A stretch of 64,000 nucleotides of DNA, from contig OX411555.1 in the NCBI GenBank assembly GCA_948146395.1, positions 45,332,065-45,396,064 of the forward strand. Direction: 5' to 3'. The stretch is from Fragum whitleyi (lineage: Eukaryota > Mollusca > Bivalvia > Cardiida > Cardiidae). Positions 32,601 through 42,900 of this stretch are shown piece by piece. How positions within the stretch are numbered: the first letter of the stretch is position 1; each line of letters opens with the position of its first letter. A program made the position numbers and the translations under genes. The notes beneath the pieces were generated by a model. The model was not told where the DNA came from. It saw nothing but the letters and a program-made list of their open reading frames with translations, and did no database searches.

Positions 32601-33170
32601 CTGATGCGATTTCTTGGTATGGCTGGCAACTATAGAAAGTTTTGTAAGAATTTTTCTATAATAGCTGAACCTTTAACAAACTTATTAAAGAAAAACGTTA
32701 AGTTCAAATGGAATTATAACTGTCAAGTTGCCTTTGATCGCTTAAAAGCCATACTAAAGAGCACATCAGTTCTTTCAGCACCTGATTTTGACAAATGTTT
32801 CAAATTAGCTGTTGATGCAAGTGATGTTGGTATTGGTGCTGTTCTTTTGCAAGAAGACGATGATGGTATAGATCATCCAGTTTGTTATTATTCTAAAAAA
32901 TTAAACAAACATCAGAAAAACTACTCCACCATTGAAAAGGAATGTCTTGCTCTGATTTTGGCAATCCAACATTTTGAAGTTTATTTAACATCTGCAACTT
33001 CTCCTATAGTTGTATTCAGTGACCACAATCCCTTAAGTTTTCTTCACAAACTTAAGAGTAAGAACCAAAGATTATTGAGGTGGAGTTTGTCACTTCAAGA
33101 ATTTGATCTTGATGTAAGACACATTAAAGGAAAAGACAACATTATACCAGATGCTCTGTCAAGAGTCTAA
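29604..33170 (+). CDS. pol: Gag NC-pol polyprotein with integrase core deleted, copy 4
   Basis: The open frame is 1188 codons, 81 shorter than in copies 1, 2 and 5. The junction at about 31118/31119 removes residues 506-586 of the full protein in phase. Integrase D485 remains but D544 and E580 are lost, so this integrase cannot be catalytic. Zinc knuckle, DTGA protease, GPY/F module, YIDD reverse transcriptase and RNase H remain in frame. A Lys to Glu change near residue 179 is private to this copy. Because the frame survives, protease and RT could still be made if expressed. Confidence 0.93.
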   Translation: MKKNVETIHEAARLADDYYLTHKNSFVNKAKPASSYPQNKSMSGDSSSMSSQSNSPKPKFTGETNDQNPLSRVHCTFCKKPGHLISECFRLKRKKELSAAKPTGLTSLQPKSQPSFELNSIVKAEPNSDSCMEIFEPFMLDGFVSLSGDMCPPAPIKILRDTGASQSLILADVLPFSEETSSGTSVLIQGVECGVINVPLHKVNLSSDLVTGSVVVGVKHSLPFKGVHLLLGNDLAGDKVVVNPLVTDTPNVGQTDDPILQEIPDLYPSCAVTRGLAKKASLKNSNDIDLTDTFVGQYFNDEIKKSFNLSLPDTQTDSSKFCQSSPRSNDQGHETHSKSKLIQEQQNDPEISKLIDRALPEKEMSQIPVCYYKKNGILMKKWRPFDVPADDDWAVHHQIVVPKSYRHEILSIAHESPMSGHLGVNKTYHKIMTHFFWPGLNSDVSKYYKSCHTCQMVGKPNQVIPKARLQPIPAFDEPFSRIIIDCIGPLPKTKSGSEYLLTIMCKNIIRSYCFDTDKNWDEGIHLLLFAVRESVQESLGFSPFELVFGHSVRGPLTILKEKFLADDETPLNLLQYVSDFRNKLSRACEVARSNLKSSQSKMKARYDKHSVDRKFEPGDKVLALLPIPGRPLQARYYGPYTIDKKTSDLNYIINTPGRRKNKQMCHVNMLKKYFDRDSSISKPVTVVKTVPQESNVNESEVNSDFSEKSVPGPPKLENSEILKNLDDKLSHLEPSQREELKQLINEYEHLFPDTPTRTDKIYHNVIVEDSQPIKQHPYRMNPVKQKALQDEVNYLLENDFIEPSQSNYSSPCILVPKPNGTYRMCTDYRKVNSVTKTDSFPIPRIDDCIDKVGNSKYVTKFDLLKGFWQVPLTDRAKEVSAFATPTGLYQYKVMPFGMKNSPATFQRLVNMVIAGLDGCDAYIDDVIIYTDTWSDHLQRIKQFFDRLSDAKLTVNLGKTEFCHATVTFLGHLVGQAQVKPLESKVNAISEFPVPATKKQLMRFLGMAGNYRKFCKNFSIIAEPLTNLLKKNVKFKWNYNCQVAFDRLKAILKSTSVLSAPDFDKCFKLAVDASDVGIGAVLLQEDDDGIDHPVCYYSKKLNKHQKNYSTIEKECLALILAIQHFEVYLTSATSPIVVFSDHNPLSFLHKLKSKNQRLLRWSLSLQEFDLDVRHIKGKDNIIPDALSRV

Positions 33171-33293
33171 AATTTTTAATTGTCTTATCTTTAATAAAAC
33201 ATTGAATTTAACAGTTACATTTCACTATATTTTTTGTATATATGTATGTTTGTTTGCATATATAACTCTTTTTTAATTCTTTTGATGAAAATT

Positions 33294-33546
33294 GTTTGTA
33301 TTTTCATGCTAGATGTGCTGAAATGTTTCAACGAATCATGATATTATCAATTGTGTAAAGTATATTATCATTGTTTTATGCTAAAGATAATACAAAAAGA
33401 AAGATTTATTTCATAAACCTGTTTGTATTTTCATGCTAGATGTGCTGAAATGTTTCAACGAATCATGATATTATCAATTGTGTAAAGTATATTATCATTG
33501 TTTATGCTAAAGATAATACAAAAAGAAAGATTTATTTCATAAACCT
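33294..33546 (+). repeat. 127-bp tandem duplication in the 3' untranslated region, copy 4
   Basis: As in the other copies; the polypurine tract follows at 33562-33572. Confidence 0.92.
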
Positions 33547-33572
33547 TTCTTTTTTTCTTTCAAGGGGGAAAG

Positions 33573-34042
33573 TGTTATATATAAACTATAAATAAACCTA
33601 GAAGATTTTAGATCTTTCTAGAAAGGCCTTTTAGAAAGTGATTCAGACTCTAGAGTATTCTTATGTTCTATGCTATTCCAGATTGTTCTATAGTATTATA
33701 TAAAGGGGTTCCTACAGCATTCTTGGTTCACTTGATTTAGACTTATGGTTTCATTTAGTAGTACTGTGTTAAACTAAAAGGGGATTTCTTGTAATCTTAA
33801 AAGTGTGTTTGAAAGCGTGTTTAATTTTAAATTCAGATATTATTGGACTTATTAATTGTGGACCAGGAACTTAAATAAATTGGATCTAAAATTAAAACTT
33901 TAGGATTAAACATTCAAGGTATTGTAAATTGTTTTTGTATTAATTTCATATTGTCAATAATTCTGGTATTATTCTCAATAAATATTGTTAATTGTAAAGT
34001 TTGTTGCTGGCTTCTTTGTTCGTGTTACATTGGCACGTAACA
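33573..34042 (+). repeat. LTR shared by copies 4 and 5 (470 bp)
   Basis: Short form, TGTTA...TAACA, CTCAATAAA variant, matching the LTR at 39445. The primer-binding site of copy 5 follows at 34046-34057. Confidence 0.95.
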
Positions 34043-34242
34043 ATTTGGGGGCTCGTCTCGAGATACGAATATCAGACAAACAAACAAAACAAAACAAATC
34101 AAACAAATTCTTTATTTAAATCTGCTGTTCAAAATTATTTAAGAAATTAATTTCATATTTCAATTTTGATAAATCTAGAGTGCACTTTCACTATTATTTA
34201 TCGAAATCTTACATTCTTATTCGAATACAGCAACAAGCTACC

Positions 34243-35249
34243 ATGTCTTTTGACTTCGAAAAATTTACGCACGAACCTTCCGTGGAGTTGTTGAATTTGG
34301 GTAAAAAGCCTGATTTGCTCAATCTTGCCAAGCATTATGAATTAAAAGAAGTCAAGTCCTCTTTGCGAAAGCATGAAATTAAGAATATTTTGGTTCAATA
34401 TTTTGTTGATGAGGACATTTTTGATGAAAAGGCTCTATCTCTCATTGTTGATGTTCCATCAGTTGCAAGCTCAAGAGAGCTTGAACTGTTAAAACTTCAA
34501 CAAAGGGAGAAGGAATTAGAAATTGAAAGAGAAAGAGCACAATTAGAAATTGAAGAGAAGGAAAGAGAAAGGCAATTTCAAAGGGAAAAGGAAGAAATTG
34601 AAAGAGAAAGAGCACAAAGAGAAATTGAAGAAAAAGAAAGAGAAAGGCAAATTCAAAGAGAAGAAAGAGAACGAGAAGAAGAGAGAGCAGAGAGAGAGAG
34701 CGAGAAAAAGAACGAGAATTTCAATTACGATTAAAAGAATTAGAAATACAAGATAGAGCAAATCAGCCCAGATATATGTATAATGACCATTTTGATGTAA
34801 CAAAACATTTTAGGCTTGTTCCTCAATTTCAAGAAAATGAAGTTGATACATATTTCGAACATTTTGAAAAAGTTGCAAATAACTTGAAATGGCCAAAGGA
34901 GCAATGGACCTTACTTCTCCAAAGTGTCTTAGTAGGAAAAGCTCGCAATATTTATTCGCAACTTAGAACAGAACAAAGCAATGATTATGATACTGTAAAA
35001 GAACTCATTCTCAAAGGTTATGAGCTGGTACCAGAAGCATACAGACAACAATTTAGAAGTTGTAGAAAAGAATCTGGCCAGACTCACGTTGAATTTGCAA
35101 GAAACGAAGAAAAATTATTTGACAGGTGGTGCTATTCTAAGAAAATAGACCAAAATTATGATAATCTTAGACAACTTATATTAATTGAACAATTCAAAAA
35201 TTGCATTCAGTCTGACATTAAGTCACATTTAGATGAAAAAAAATGTTGA
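34243..35249 (+). pseudogene. gag: gag of copy 5, frameshifted in the coiled coil
   Basis: Starts at the ATG at 34243. The extra GA diverts the frame to a stop at 34732-34734. The capsid and SCAN-like part is open at 34776-35249, ending after the A8 run 35236-35243. It has the TAC variant before the first stop, shared with copies 3 and 4, rather than the TTC of copies 1 and 2, so it follows its array rather than its closest pol relative. Confidence 0.9.
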
Positions 35250-38200
35250 AACTATACATGAAGCAGCTCGTTTAGCTGATGATTACTACCTTACACACAA
35301 AAATTCTTTCGTTAATAAAGCAAAACCTGCTTCCTCATATCCCCAAAATAAATCTATGTCTGGTGATTCATCTAGCATGTCTAGTCAATCGAATTCACCT
35401 AAACCAAAGTTTACTGGTGAAACCAATGTTCAAAATCCCTTATCTCGAGTACATTGTACTTTTTGTAAAAAACCAGGTCACCTTATTTCGGAATGTTTTA
35501 GATTAAAAAGGAAGAAGGAACTGAGTGCAGCCAAACCTACAGGGCTCACCAGCCTTCAGCCTAAATCACAGCCTTCTTTTGAGTTAAATTCAATTGTTAA
35601 GGCAGAACCAAATTCTGATTCCTGTATGGAGATTTTTGAACCGTTCATGTTGGATGGTTTTGTATCACTTTCAGGTGATATGTGCCCACCTGCCCCTATT
35701 AAAATTTTAAGAGACACAGGAGCTTCTCAATCTCTTATTTTAGCAGATGTTCTGCCTTTTTCTGAGAAGACTTCGTCTGGTACTAGTGTCCTTATTCAGG
35801 GTGTAGAGTGTGGTGTTATTAATGTTCCTCTTCATAAGGTTAATTTGTCCTCAGATTGGGTTACTGGTTCTGTGGTTGTTGGTGTTAAACATTCTTTACC
35901 ATTTAAAGGTGTACATTTATTGCTAGGCAATGACTTAGCTGGAGATAAGGTTGTTGTTAATCCTCTTGTAACTGACACACCTAATGTAGGTCAAACAGAT
36001 GATCCTATTTTGCAGGAAATACCTGATTTGTACCCTTCATGTGCAGTAACTCGGGGTATGGCTAAAAAAGCTTCCTTGAAAAATTCAAATGATATTGACT
36101 TAACTGATACTTTTGTTGGTCAATATTTCAATGACGAGATTAAAAAGTCTTTTAATCTTAGTCTGCCTGATACTCAGACAGACTCGTCAAAATTTTGTCA
36201 GTCATCTCCAAGGTCAAATGACCAAGGTCATGAAACGCATTCAAAGTCAAAGTTAATCCAGGAACAGCAAAATGATCCTGAGATTTCAAAGTTAATTGAT
36301 AGGGCATTACCCGAAAAAGAAATGTCTCAGATTCCTGTTTGTTACTATAAAAAGAATGGTATTCTGATGAAAAAATGGCGACCATTTGATGTCCCAGCTG
36401 ATGACGATTGGGCTGTTCATCACCAAATTGTTGTTCCAAAGTCATATCGCCATGAAATACTTAGTATAGCACATGAAAGTCCAATGTCTGGTCATTTAGG
36501 TGTAAACAAGACTTATCACAAGATTATGACTCATTTCTTTTGGCCTGGACTTAATTCGGACGTTTCCAAATATTATAAAAGTTGCCACACTTGTCAAATG
36601 GTAGGGAAACCTAACCAAGTTATTCCAAAAGCAAGGTTACAACCCATTCCAGCTTTTGATGAACCTTTCAGTCGAATAATAATAGACTGCATTGGTCCTT
36701 TACCAAAAACCAAGTCAGGTTCTGAATATTTGTTGACAATTATGTGTGCTTCTACCCGCTTCCCAGAAGCAATTCCTTTAAGAAACATTAAGGCAAAGTC
36801 AATTATTAAGGCTCTTGTCAAGTTCTTTACTTTTGTTGGCCTTCCAAAATCAGCGCAGTCTGATCAAGGATCAAACTTCATGTCAGGCATATTCCAACAG
36901 GTTATGCATGAATTAGGTATCAAGCAATATCGGTCATCTGCTTTTCACCCTGAAAGTCAAGGTGCTTTAGAAAGATTTCATCAGACCCTAAAGAATATAA
37001 TAAGGTCATATTGTTTTGATACTGATAAAAATTGGGATGAAGGTATTCATTTGCTATTATTTGCAGTCAGAGAATCTGTTCAAGAATCTCTTGGCTTTAG
37101 CCCCTTTGAGTTAGTTTTTGGTCATTCTGTTCGTGGGCCATTAACAATCTTAAAAGAGAAATTTCTTGCTGATGATGAAACACCCTTGAACTTGTTACAG
37201 TATGTTTCTGACTTCAGAAATAAACTCTCTAGGGCATGTGAGGTTGCTAGGTCAAATCTTAAATCATCTCAGAGCAAAATGAAGGCAAGATATGACAAGC
37301 ATAGTGTTGATAGGAAATTCGAACCAGGTGATAAAGTCCTTGCTCTTTTGCCAATACCTGGCCGACCCTTACAGGCAAGATATTATGGCCCATATACTAT
37401 TGATAAGAAAACAAGTGATTTGAATTATATTATCAATACTCCTGGAAGGCGTAAAAATAAACAAATGTGTCATGTGAATATGTTAAAAAAGTATTTTGAC
37501 AGAGATAGCTCTATTTCAAAACCGGTTACAGTTGTAAACACTGTCCCACAAGAATCAAATGTGATTGAATCAGAAGTTAATTCAGACTTTAGTGAAAAAT
37601 CCGTTCCTGGTCCACCTAAACTTGAGAACTCTGAAATACTAAAGAATCTTGACGACAAACTTTCACATTTGGAGCCATCTCAACGAGAAGAGCTGAAACA
37701 GTTGATTAATGAATATGAACACTTGTTTCCTGACATCCCAACAAGAACTGATAAAATATATCATAATGTCATTGTGGAAGATTCTCAACCAATAAAACAA
37801 CATCCTTATAGAATGAATCCAGTGAAACAAAAAGCCCTTCAAGATGAAGTGAATTACTTATTGGAGAATGATTTTATTGAACCCAGCCAAAGTAATTACA
37901 GTTCACCATGTATATTAGTTCCAAAGCCAAATGGAACATACAGAATGTGTACTGACTATCGAAAAGTGAACTCTGTGACAAAAACTGACTCTTTTCCTAT
38001 ACCAAGAATTGATGACTGTATTGACAAAGTCGGTAATTCTAAATATGTCACCAAATTTGACCTTCTCAAAGGATTCTGGCAAGTTCCGCTCACTGATAGG
38101 GCTAAAGAAGTATCAGCATTTGCTACTCCAACTGGTCTGTACCAGTACAAAGTTATGCCGTTTGGGATGAAAAATTCTCCTGCGACGTTTCAGCGGCTTG

Positions 38201-39042
38201 TAAATATGGTTATAGCTGGCTTAGATGGCTGTGACGCATACATTGATGATGTCATCATCTATACAGATACATGGAGTGACCACCTTCAAAGAATCAAACA
38301 ATTCTTCGACCGTCTCAGTGATGCAAAATTGACTGTTAATCTTGGAAAAACAGAATTTTGTCATGCTACTGTTACTTTCTTAGGACATCTTGTGGGACAG
38401 GCTCAAGTCAAACCTTTAGAATCTAAGGTCAATGCTATCTCTGAGTTTCCTGTGCCTGCTACTAAAAAGCAACTGATGCGATTTCTTGGTATGGCTGGCA
38501 ACTATAGAAAGTTTTGTAAGAATTTTTCTATAATAGCTGAACCTTTAACAAACTTATTAAAGAAAAACGTTAAGTTCAAATGGAATTATAACTGTCAAGT
38601 TGCCTTTGATCGCTTAAAAGCCATACTAAAGAGCACATCAGTTCTTTCAGCACCTGATTTTGACAAATGTTTCAAATTAGCTGTTGATGCAAGTGATGTT
38701 GGTATTGGTGCTGTTCTTTTGCAAGAAGACGATGATGGTATAGATCATCCAGTTTGTTATTATTCTAAAAAATTAAACAAACATCAGAAAAACTACTCCA
38801 CCATTGAAAAGGAATGTCTTGCTCTGATTTTGGCAATCCAACATTTTGAAGTTTATTTAACATCTGCAACTTCTCCTATAGTTGTATTCAGTGACCACAA
38901 TCCCTTAAGTTTTCTTCACAAACTTAAGAGTAAGAACCAAAGATTATTGAGGTGGAGTTTGTCACTTCAAGAATTTGATCTTGATGTAAGACACATTAAA
39001 GGAAAAGACAACATTATACCAGATGCTCTGTCAAGAGTCTAA
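35233..39042 (+). CDS. pol: Gag NC-pol polyprotein, copy 5
   Basis: A 1269-codon frame with all catalytic motifs. It is B-type in the RT/RNase H connection like copies 2 and 4, and has Trp209 like copies 1 and 2. It differs from copy 2 at residue ~785, where it keeps the common Asp. The integrase core is complete. With copies 1 and 2 it is one of three pol frames that could encode a working enzyme set if the gag/pol shift occurs. Confidence 0.95.
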   Translation: MKKNVETIHEAARLADDYYLTHKNSFVNKAKPASSYPQNKSMSGDSSSMSSQSNSPKPKFTGETNVQNPLSRVHCTFCKKPGHLISECFRLKRKKELSAAKPTGLTSLQPKSQPSFELNSIVKAEPNSDSCMEIFEPFMLDGFVSLSGDMCPPAPIKILRDTGASQSLILADVLPFSEKTSSGTSVLIQGVECGVINVPLHKVNLSSDWVTGSVVVGVKHSLPFKGVHLLLGNDLAGDKVVVNPLVTDTPNVGQTDDPILQEIPDLYPSCAVTRGMAKKASLKNSNDIDLTDTFVGQYFNDEIKKSFNLSLPDTQTDSSKFCQSSPRSNDQGHETHSKSKLIQEQQNDPEISKLIDRALPEKEMSQIPVCYYKKNGILMKKWRPFDVPADDDWAVHHQIVVPKSYRHEILSIAHESPMSGHLGVNKTYHKIMTHFFWPGLNSDVSKYYKSCHTCQMVGKPNQVIPKARLQPIPAFDEPFSRIIIDCIGPLPKTKSGSEYLLTIMCASTRFPEAIPLRNIKAKSIIKALVKFFTFVGLPKSAQSDQGSNFMSGIFQQVMHELGIKQYRSSAFHPESQGALERFHQTLKNIIRSYCFDTDKNWDEGIHLLLFAVRESVQESLGFSPFELVFGHSVRGPLTILKEKFLADDETPLNLLQYVSDFRNKLSRACEVARSNLKSSQSKMKARYDKHSVDRKFEPGDKVLALLPIPGRPLQARYYGPYTIDKKTSDLNYIINTPGRRKNKQMCHVNMLKKYFDRDSSISKPVTVVNTVPQESNVIESEVNSDFSEKSVPGPPKLENSEILKNLDDKLSHLEPSQREELKQLINEYEHLFPDIPTRTDKIYHNVIVEDSQPIKQHPYRMNPVKQKALQDEVNYLLENDFIEPSQSNYSSPCILVPKPNGTYRMCTDYRKVNSVTKTDSFPIPRIDDCIDKVGNSKYVTKFDLLKGFWQVPLTDRAKEVSAFATPTGLYQYKVMPFGMKNSPATFQRLVNMVIAGLDGCDAYIDDVIIYTDTWSDHLQRIKQFFDRLSDAKLTVNLGKTEFCHATVTFLGHLVGQAQVKPLESKVNAISEFPVPATKKQLMRFLGMAGNYRKFCKNFSIIAEPLTNLLKKNVKFKWNYNCQVAFDRLKAILKSTSVLSAPDFDKCFKLAVDASDVGIGAVLLQEDDDGIDHPVCYYSKKLNKHQKNYSTIEKECLALILAIQHFEVYLTSATSPIVVFSDHNPLSFLHKLKSKNQRLLRWSLSLQEFDLDVRHIKGKDNIIPDALSRV

Positions 39043-39165
39043 AAATTTTAATTGTCTTATCTTTAATAAAACATTGAATTTAACAGTTACATTTCACTAT
39101 ATTTTTTGTATATATGTATGTTTGTTTGCATATATAACTCTTTTTTAATTCTTTTGATGAAAATT

Positions 39166-39418
39166 GTTTGTATTTTCATGCTAGATGTGCTGAAATGTTT
39201 CAACGAATCATGATATTATCAATTGTGTAAAGTATATTATCATTGTTTTATGCTAAAGATAATACAAAAAGAAAGATTTATTTCATAAACCTGTTTGTAT
39301 TTTCATGCTAGATGTGCTGAAATGTTTCAACGAATCATGATATTATCAATTGTGTAAAGTATATTATCATTGTTTATGCTAAAGATAATACAAAAAGAAA
39401 GATTTATTTCATAAACCT
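39166..39418 (+). repeat. 127-bp tandem duplication in the 3' untranslated region, copy 5
   Basis: As in the other copies; the polypurine tract follows at 39434-39444. Confidence 0.92.
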
Positions 39419-39444
39419 TTCTTTTTTTCTTTCAAGGGGGAAAG

Positions 39445-39914
39445 TGTTATATATAAACTATAAATAAACCTAGAAGATTTTAGATCTTTCTAGAAAGGCC
39501 TTTTAGAAAGTGATTCAGACTCTAGAGTATTCTTATGTTCTATGCTATTCCAGATTGTTCTATAGTATTATATAAAGGGGTTCCTACAGCATTCTTGGTT
39601 CACTTGATTTAGACTTATGGTTTCATTTAGTAGTACTGTGTTAAACTAAAAGGGGATTTCTTGTAATCTTAAAAGTGTGTTTGAAAGCGTGTTTAATTTT
39701 AAATTCAGATATTATTGGACTTATTAATTGTGGACCAGGAACTTAAATAAATTGGATCTAAAATTAAAACTTTAGGATTAAACATTCAAGGTATTGTAAA
39801 TTGTTTTTGTATTAATTTCATATTGTCAATAATTCTGGTATTATTCTCAATAAATATTGTTAATTGTAAAGTTTGTTGCTGGCTTCTTTGTTCGTGTTAC
39901 ATTGGCACGTAACA
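39445..39914 (+). repeat. Outer 3' LTR of array 2 (470 bp)
   Basis: Short form, CTCAATAAA variant, followed directly by the right target duplication. It is 86 bp shorter than the outer 5' LTR of the same array. Confidence 0.95.
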
Positions 39915-39918
39915 ACCT
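39915..39918. other. Right target-site duplication of array 2 (ACCT)
   Basis: Partner of 21930-21933. Array 1 has the same ACCT at 11300-11303. A 3-bp CCT reading is possible if the LTR is taken to end TAACAA, but TG...CA termini favour 4 bp. Confidence 0.88.
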
Positions 39919-42900
39919 GACCCGGGTGAGAAATTTTTCGTTTGGCTGTAATGAGAATTTTTTCAGCTTGGTTAGGAAGAAATTCTTTCATCTGACCAGG
40001 TATGAAATTTTTTTTACCTGACTGGGATGAAAAATCTTTTGTTTGGCTGTAATGAGAATTTTTCAGCTTGGTTAGGAAGAAATGTTTTCATCTGGTGTAG
40101 CCGCGAAGTGTATAAGGGGCGTTAATACTGCCTTGTCGCACAAGTTAGCCTCAATAGCGACGTGGTAGAGCACTCGCTTTGCAATGAAGAGGTCCCGGGT
40201 GAGAAATTTTTCAGCTTGGTCAGGAAGAAATATTTTCATCTGACCAGGTAGGAAGTTTTTTACCTGACTTGGGTGAAATACTTTTCGTTTGGCTGTAATG
40301 AGAAATTTTTCAGCTTTGTTAGGATGAAATTCTTTCATCTGACCAGGTAGGAATTTTTTTTACCTGACCCGGGTGAAAAATTTTTCGTTTGACTGTAATG
40401 AGAAATTTTTCAGCTTGGTAAGGAAGAAATTCTTTCATCTGACCAGGTAGGAATTTTTTGTTTTACCTGACTGGGATGAAAAATATTTCGTTTGGCTGTT
40501 ATGAGAAATTTTTCAGCTTGGTTAGGAAGAATTTTTCAACTGGTGTAGCCGCGATATGTATAAGGGGTGTTTGTACTGCCTTGTCGTACAAGTTAGTCTC
40601 AATAGCGACGTGGTAGAGCACTCGCTTTGGGATGTACAGGTCCCGGGTTCGAATCCCATTGGAGTCGAATATTTTAATTTTTCATCTGGCCAGGTAGGAA
40701 ATTTTATAACCTGACTGGGGTGAGACATTTTTCGTTTGGCTGTAATGAGAAATTTTTCAGCTTGGTTAGGAAGAAATTCTTTCATCTGACCAGGTAGGAA
40801 TTTTTTTTACCTGACTGGGATGAAAAATCGTTCGTTTGGCTGTAATGAGAAATTTTTCAGCTTTGTTAGGAAGAAATTATTTCTACTGGTGTAGCCGCGA
40901 TGTGTATAAGGGATGTTTGTACTGCCTTGTCCTACGAGTTAGCCTCAATAGCGACGTGGTAGAGCACTCACTATGGGATGTAGAGGTCCCGGGTTCAAAT
41001 CCCATTGAAGTCGAATATCTTAATTTCGCATCTGGACAGGAAGGATTTTTTTTACCTGACTGGGGTAAGAAATTTTTCGTTAGGCTGTTATGAGAAATTT
41101 TTCAGCTTGGTTAGGAAGAAATGTTTTCATCTGACTAGGTAGGAAATTTTTTTTACCTGACCCGGGTGAGAAATTTTTTGTTTGGCTGTAATGAGAAATT
41201 TTTCAGCTTGGTTAGGAAGAAATTCTTTCATCTGTCCAGGTAGGATTTTTTTACCTGACTGGGATGAAAAATATTTCGTTTGGCTGTTATGAGAAATTTT
41301 TTAGCTTGGTTAGGAAGAATTTTTCAACTGGTGTAGCCGCGATATGTATAAGGGGTGTTTGAACTGCCTTGTCGTACAAGTTAGTCTCAATAGCGACGTG
41401 GTAGAGCACTCGCTTTGGGATGTAGAGGTCCCGGGTTCGAATCCCATTGAAGTCGAATATTTTAATTTTTCATCTGGCCAGGTAGGAAATTTTATAACCT
41501 GAATGGGGTGAGAAATTTTTCGTTTGGCTGTAATGAGAAATTTTTCAGCTTGGTTAGGAAGAAATTCTTTCATCTGACCAGGTAGGATTTTTTTTTTACC
41601 TGACTGGGGTGAAAAATCTTTCGTTTGGCTGTAATGAGAATTTTTTCAGCTTGGCCAGGAAGAATTTTTCAACTGGTGTAGCCGCGATGTGTACAAGGGG
41701 CGTTTGTACTGCCTTGTCGTACAAGTTAGCCTCAATAACGACGTGGTAGATCACTCGCCTTGCAATGTAGAGGTCCCGGGTTCGAATCCCATTGGAGTCG
41801 AATATTTTAATTTTTCATCTGGCCAGGTAGGAAATTTTATAACCTGACTGGGGTGAGACATTTTTCGTTTGGCTGTAATGAGAAATTTTTCAGCTTGGTT
41901 AGGAAGAAATTCTTTCATCTGACCAGGTAGGAAATTTTTTTACCTGACTGGGATGAAAAAAAGTTCGTTTGGCTGTAATGAGAAATTTTTCAGCTTTGTT
42001 AGGAAGAAATTATTTCTACTAGTGTAGCCGCGATGTGTTTAAGGGATGTTTGTACTGCCTTGTCGTACGAGTTAGCCTCAATAGTTACGTGGTAGAGCAC
42101 TCGCTTTGGGATGTAGAGGTCCCTGGTTCAAATCCCATTGGAGTCGAATATTTTAATTTCTCATCTGGACAGGAAGGATTTTTTTTACCTGACTGGGGTA
42201 AGAAATTTTTCGTTAGGCTGTTATGAGAAATTTTTCAGCTTGGTTAGGAAGAAATGTTTTCATCTGACCAAGTAGGAAATTTTTTTTACCTGACCCGGGT
42301 GAGACATTTTTCGTTTGGCTGTAATGAGAAATTTTTCAGCTTGGTTAGGAAGAAATTCTTTCATCTGTCCAGGTAGGATTTTTTTACCTGACTGGGATGA
42401 AAAATATTTCGTTTGGCTGTTATGAGAAATTTTTCAGCTTGGTTAGGAAGAATTTTTCAACTGGTGTAGCCGCGATATGTATAAGGGGTGTTTGTACTGC
42501 CTTGTCGTACAAGTTAGTCTCAATAGCGACGTGGTAGAGCACTCGCTTTGGGATGTAGAGGTCCCGGGTTCGAATCCCATTGGAGTCGAATATTTTAATT
42601 TTTCATCTGGCCAGGTAGGAAATTTTATAACCTGACTGGGGTGAGACATTTTTCGTTTGGCTGTAATGAGAAATTTTTCAGCTTGGTTAGGAAGAAATTC
42701 TTTCATCTGACCAGGTAGGATTTTTTTTTTTTACCTGACTGGGGTGAAAAATCTTTCGTTTGGCTGTAATGAGAATTTTTTCAGCTTGGCCAGGAAGAAT
42801 TTTTCAACTGGTGTAGCCGCGATGTGTACAAGGGGCGTTTGTACTGCCTTGTCGTACAAGTGAGCCTCAATAGCGACGTAGTAGATCACTCGCCTTGCAA

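Larger units (their letters stand above)
27889..34042 (+). mobile_element. Gmr1-like LTR retrotransposon copy 4 (integrase-deleted)
   Basis: LTR-to-LTR copy flanked by unequal LTRs (525 and 470 bp). Gag has the GA expansion and two adjacent stops, and pol lacks 243 bp of integrase. It is mosaic: it shares Leu209 in pol with copy 3 but has the B-type RT/RNase H of copies 2 and 5. Confidence 0.94.
21934..39914 (+). mobile_element. LTR-retrotransposon tandem array 2 (three copies, four LTRs, one TSD)
   Basis: Order: LTR 21934-22489, copy 3 interior, LTR 27889-28413, copy 4 interior, LTR 33573-34042, copy 5 interior, LTR 39445-39914. There are no satellite bases between copies. One 4-bp duplication brackets the whole block, so there was one insertion site, with extra copies gained by LTR-LTR unequal exchange or by integration of a multimer. 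LTR lengths fall from 556 to 525 to 470 bp from left to right. Confidence 0.93.
33573..39914 (+). mobile_element. Gmr1-like LTR retrotransposon copy 5
   Basis: LTR-to-LTR copy of 6342 bp. Both LTRs are short-form with the same diagnostic bases, unlike those of copies 2, 3 and 4. It is nearly identical to copy 2 and is the left part of the 28.6-kb duplication that includes the right-hand satellite. Confidence 0.95.

Noticed and set aside
1..39914. Solo LTRs
   Set aside because: All six LTRs adjoin an element interior on at least one side; none stands alone in the satellite.
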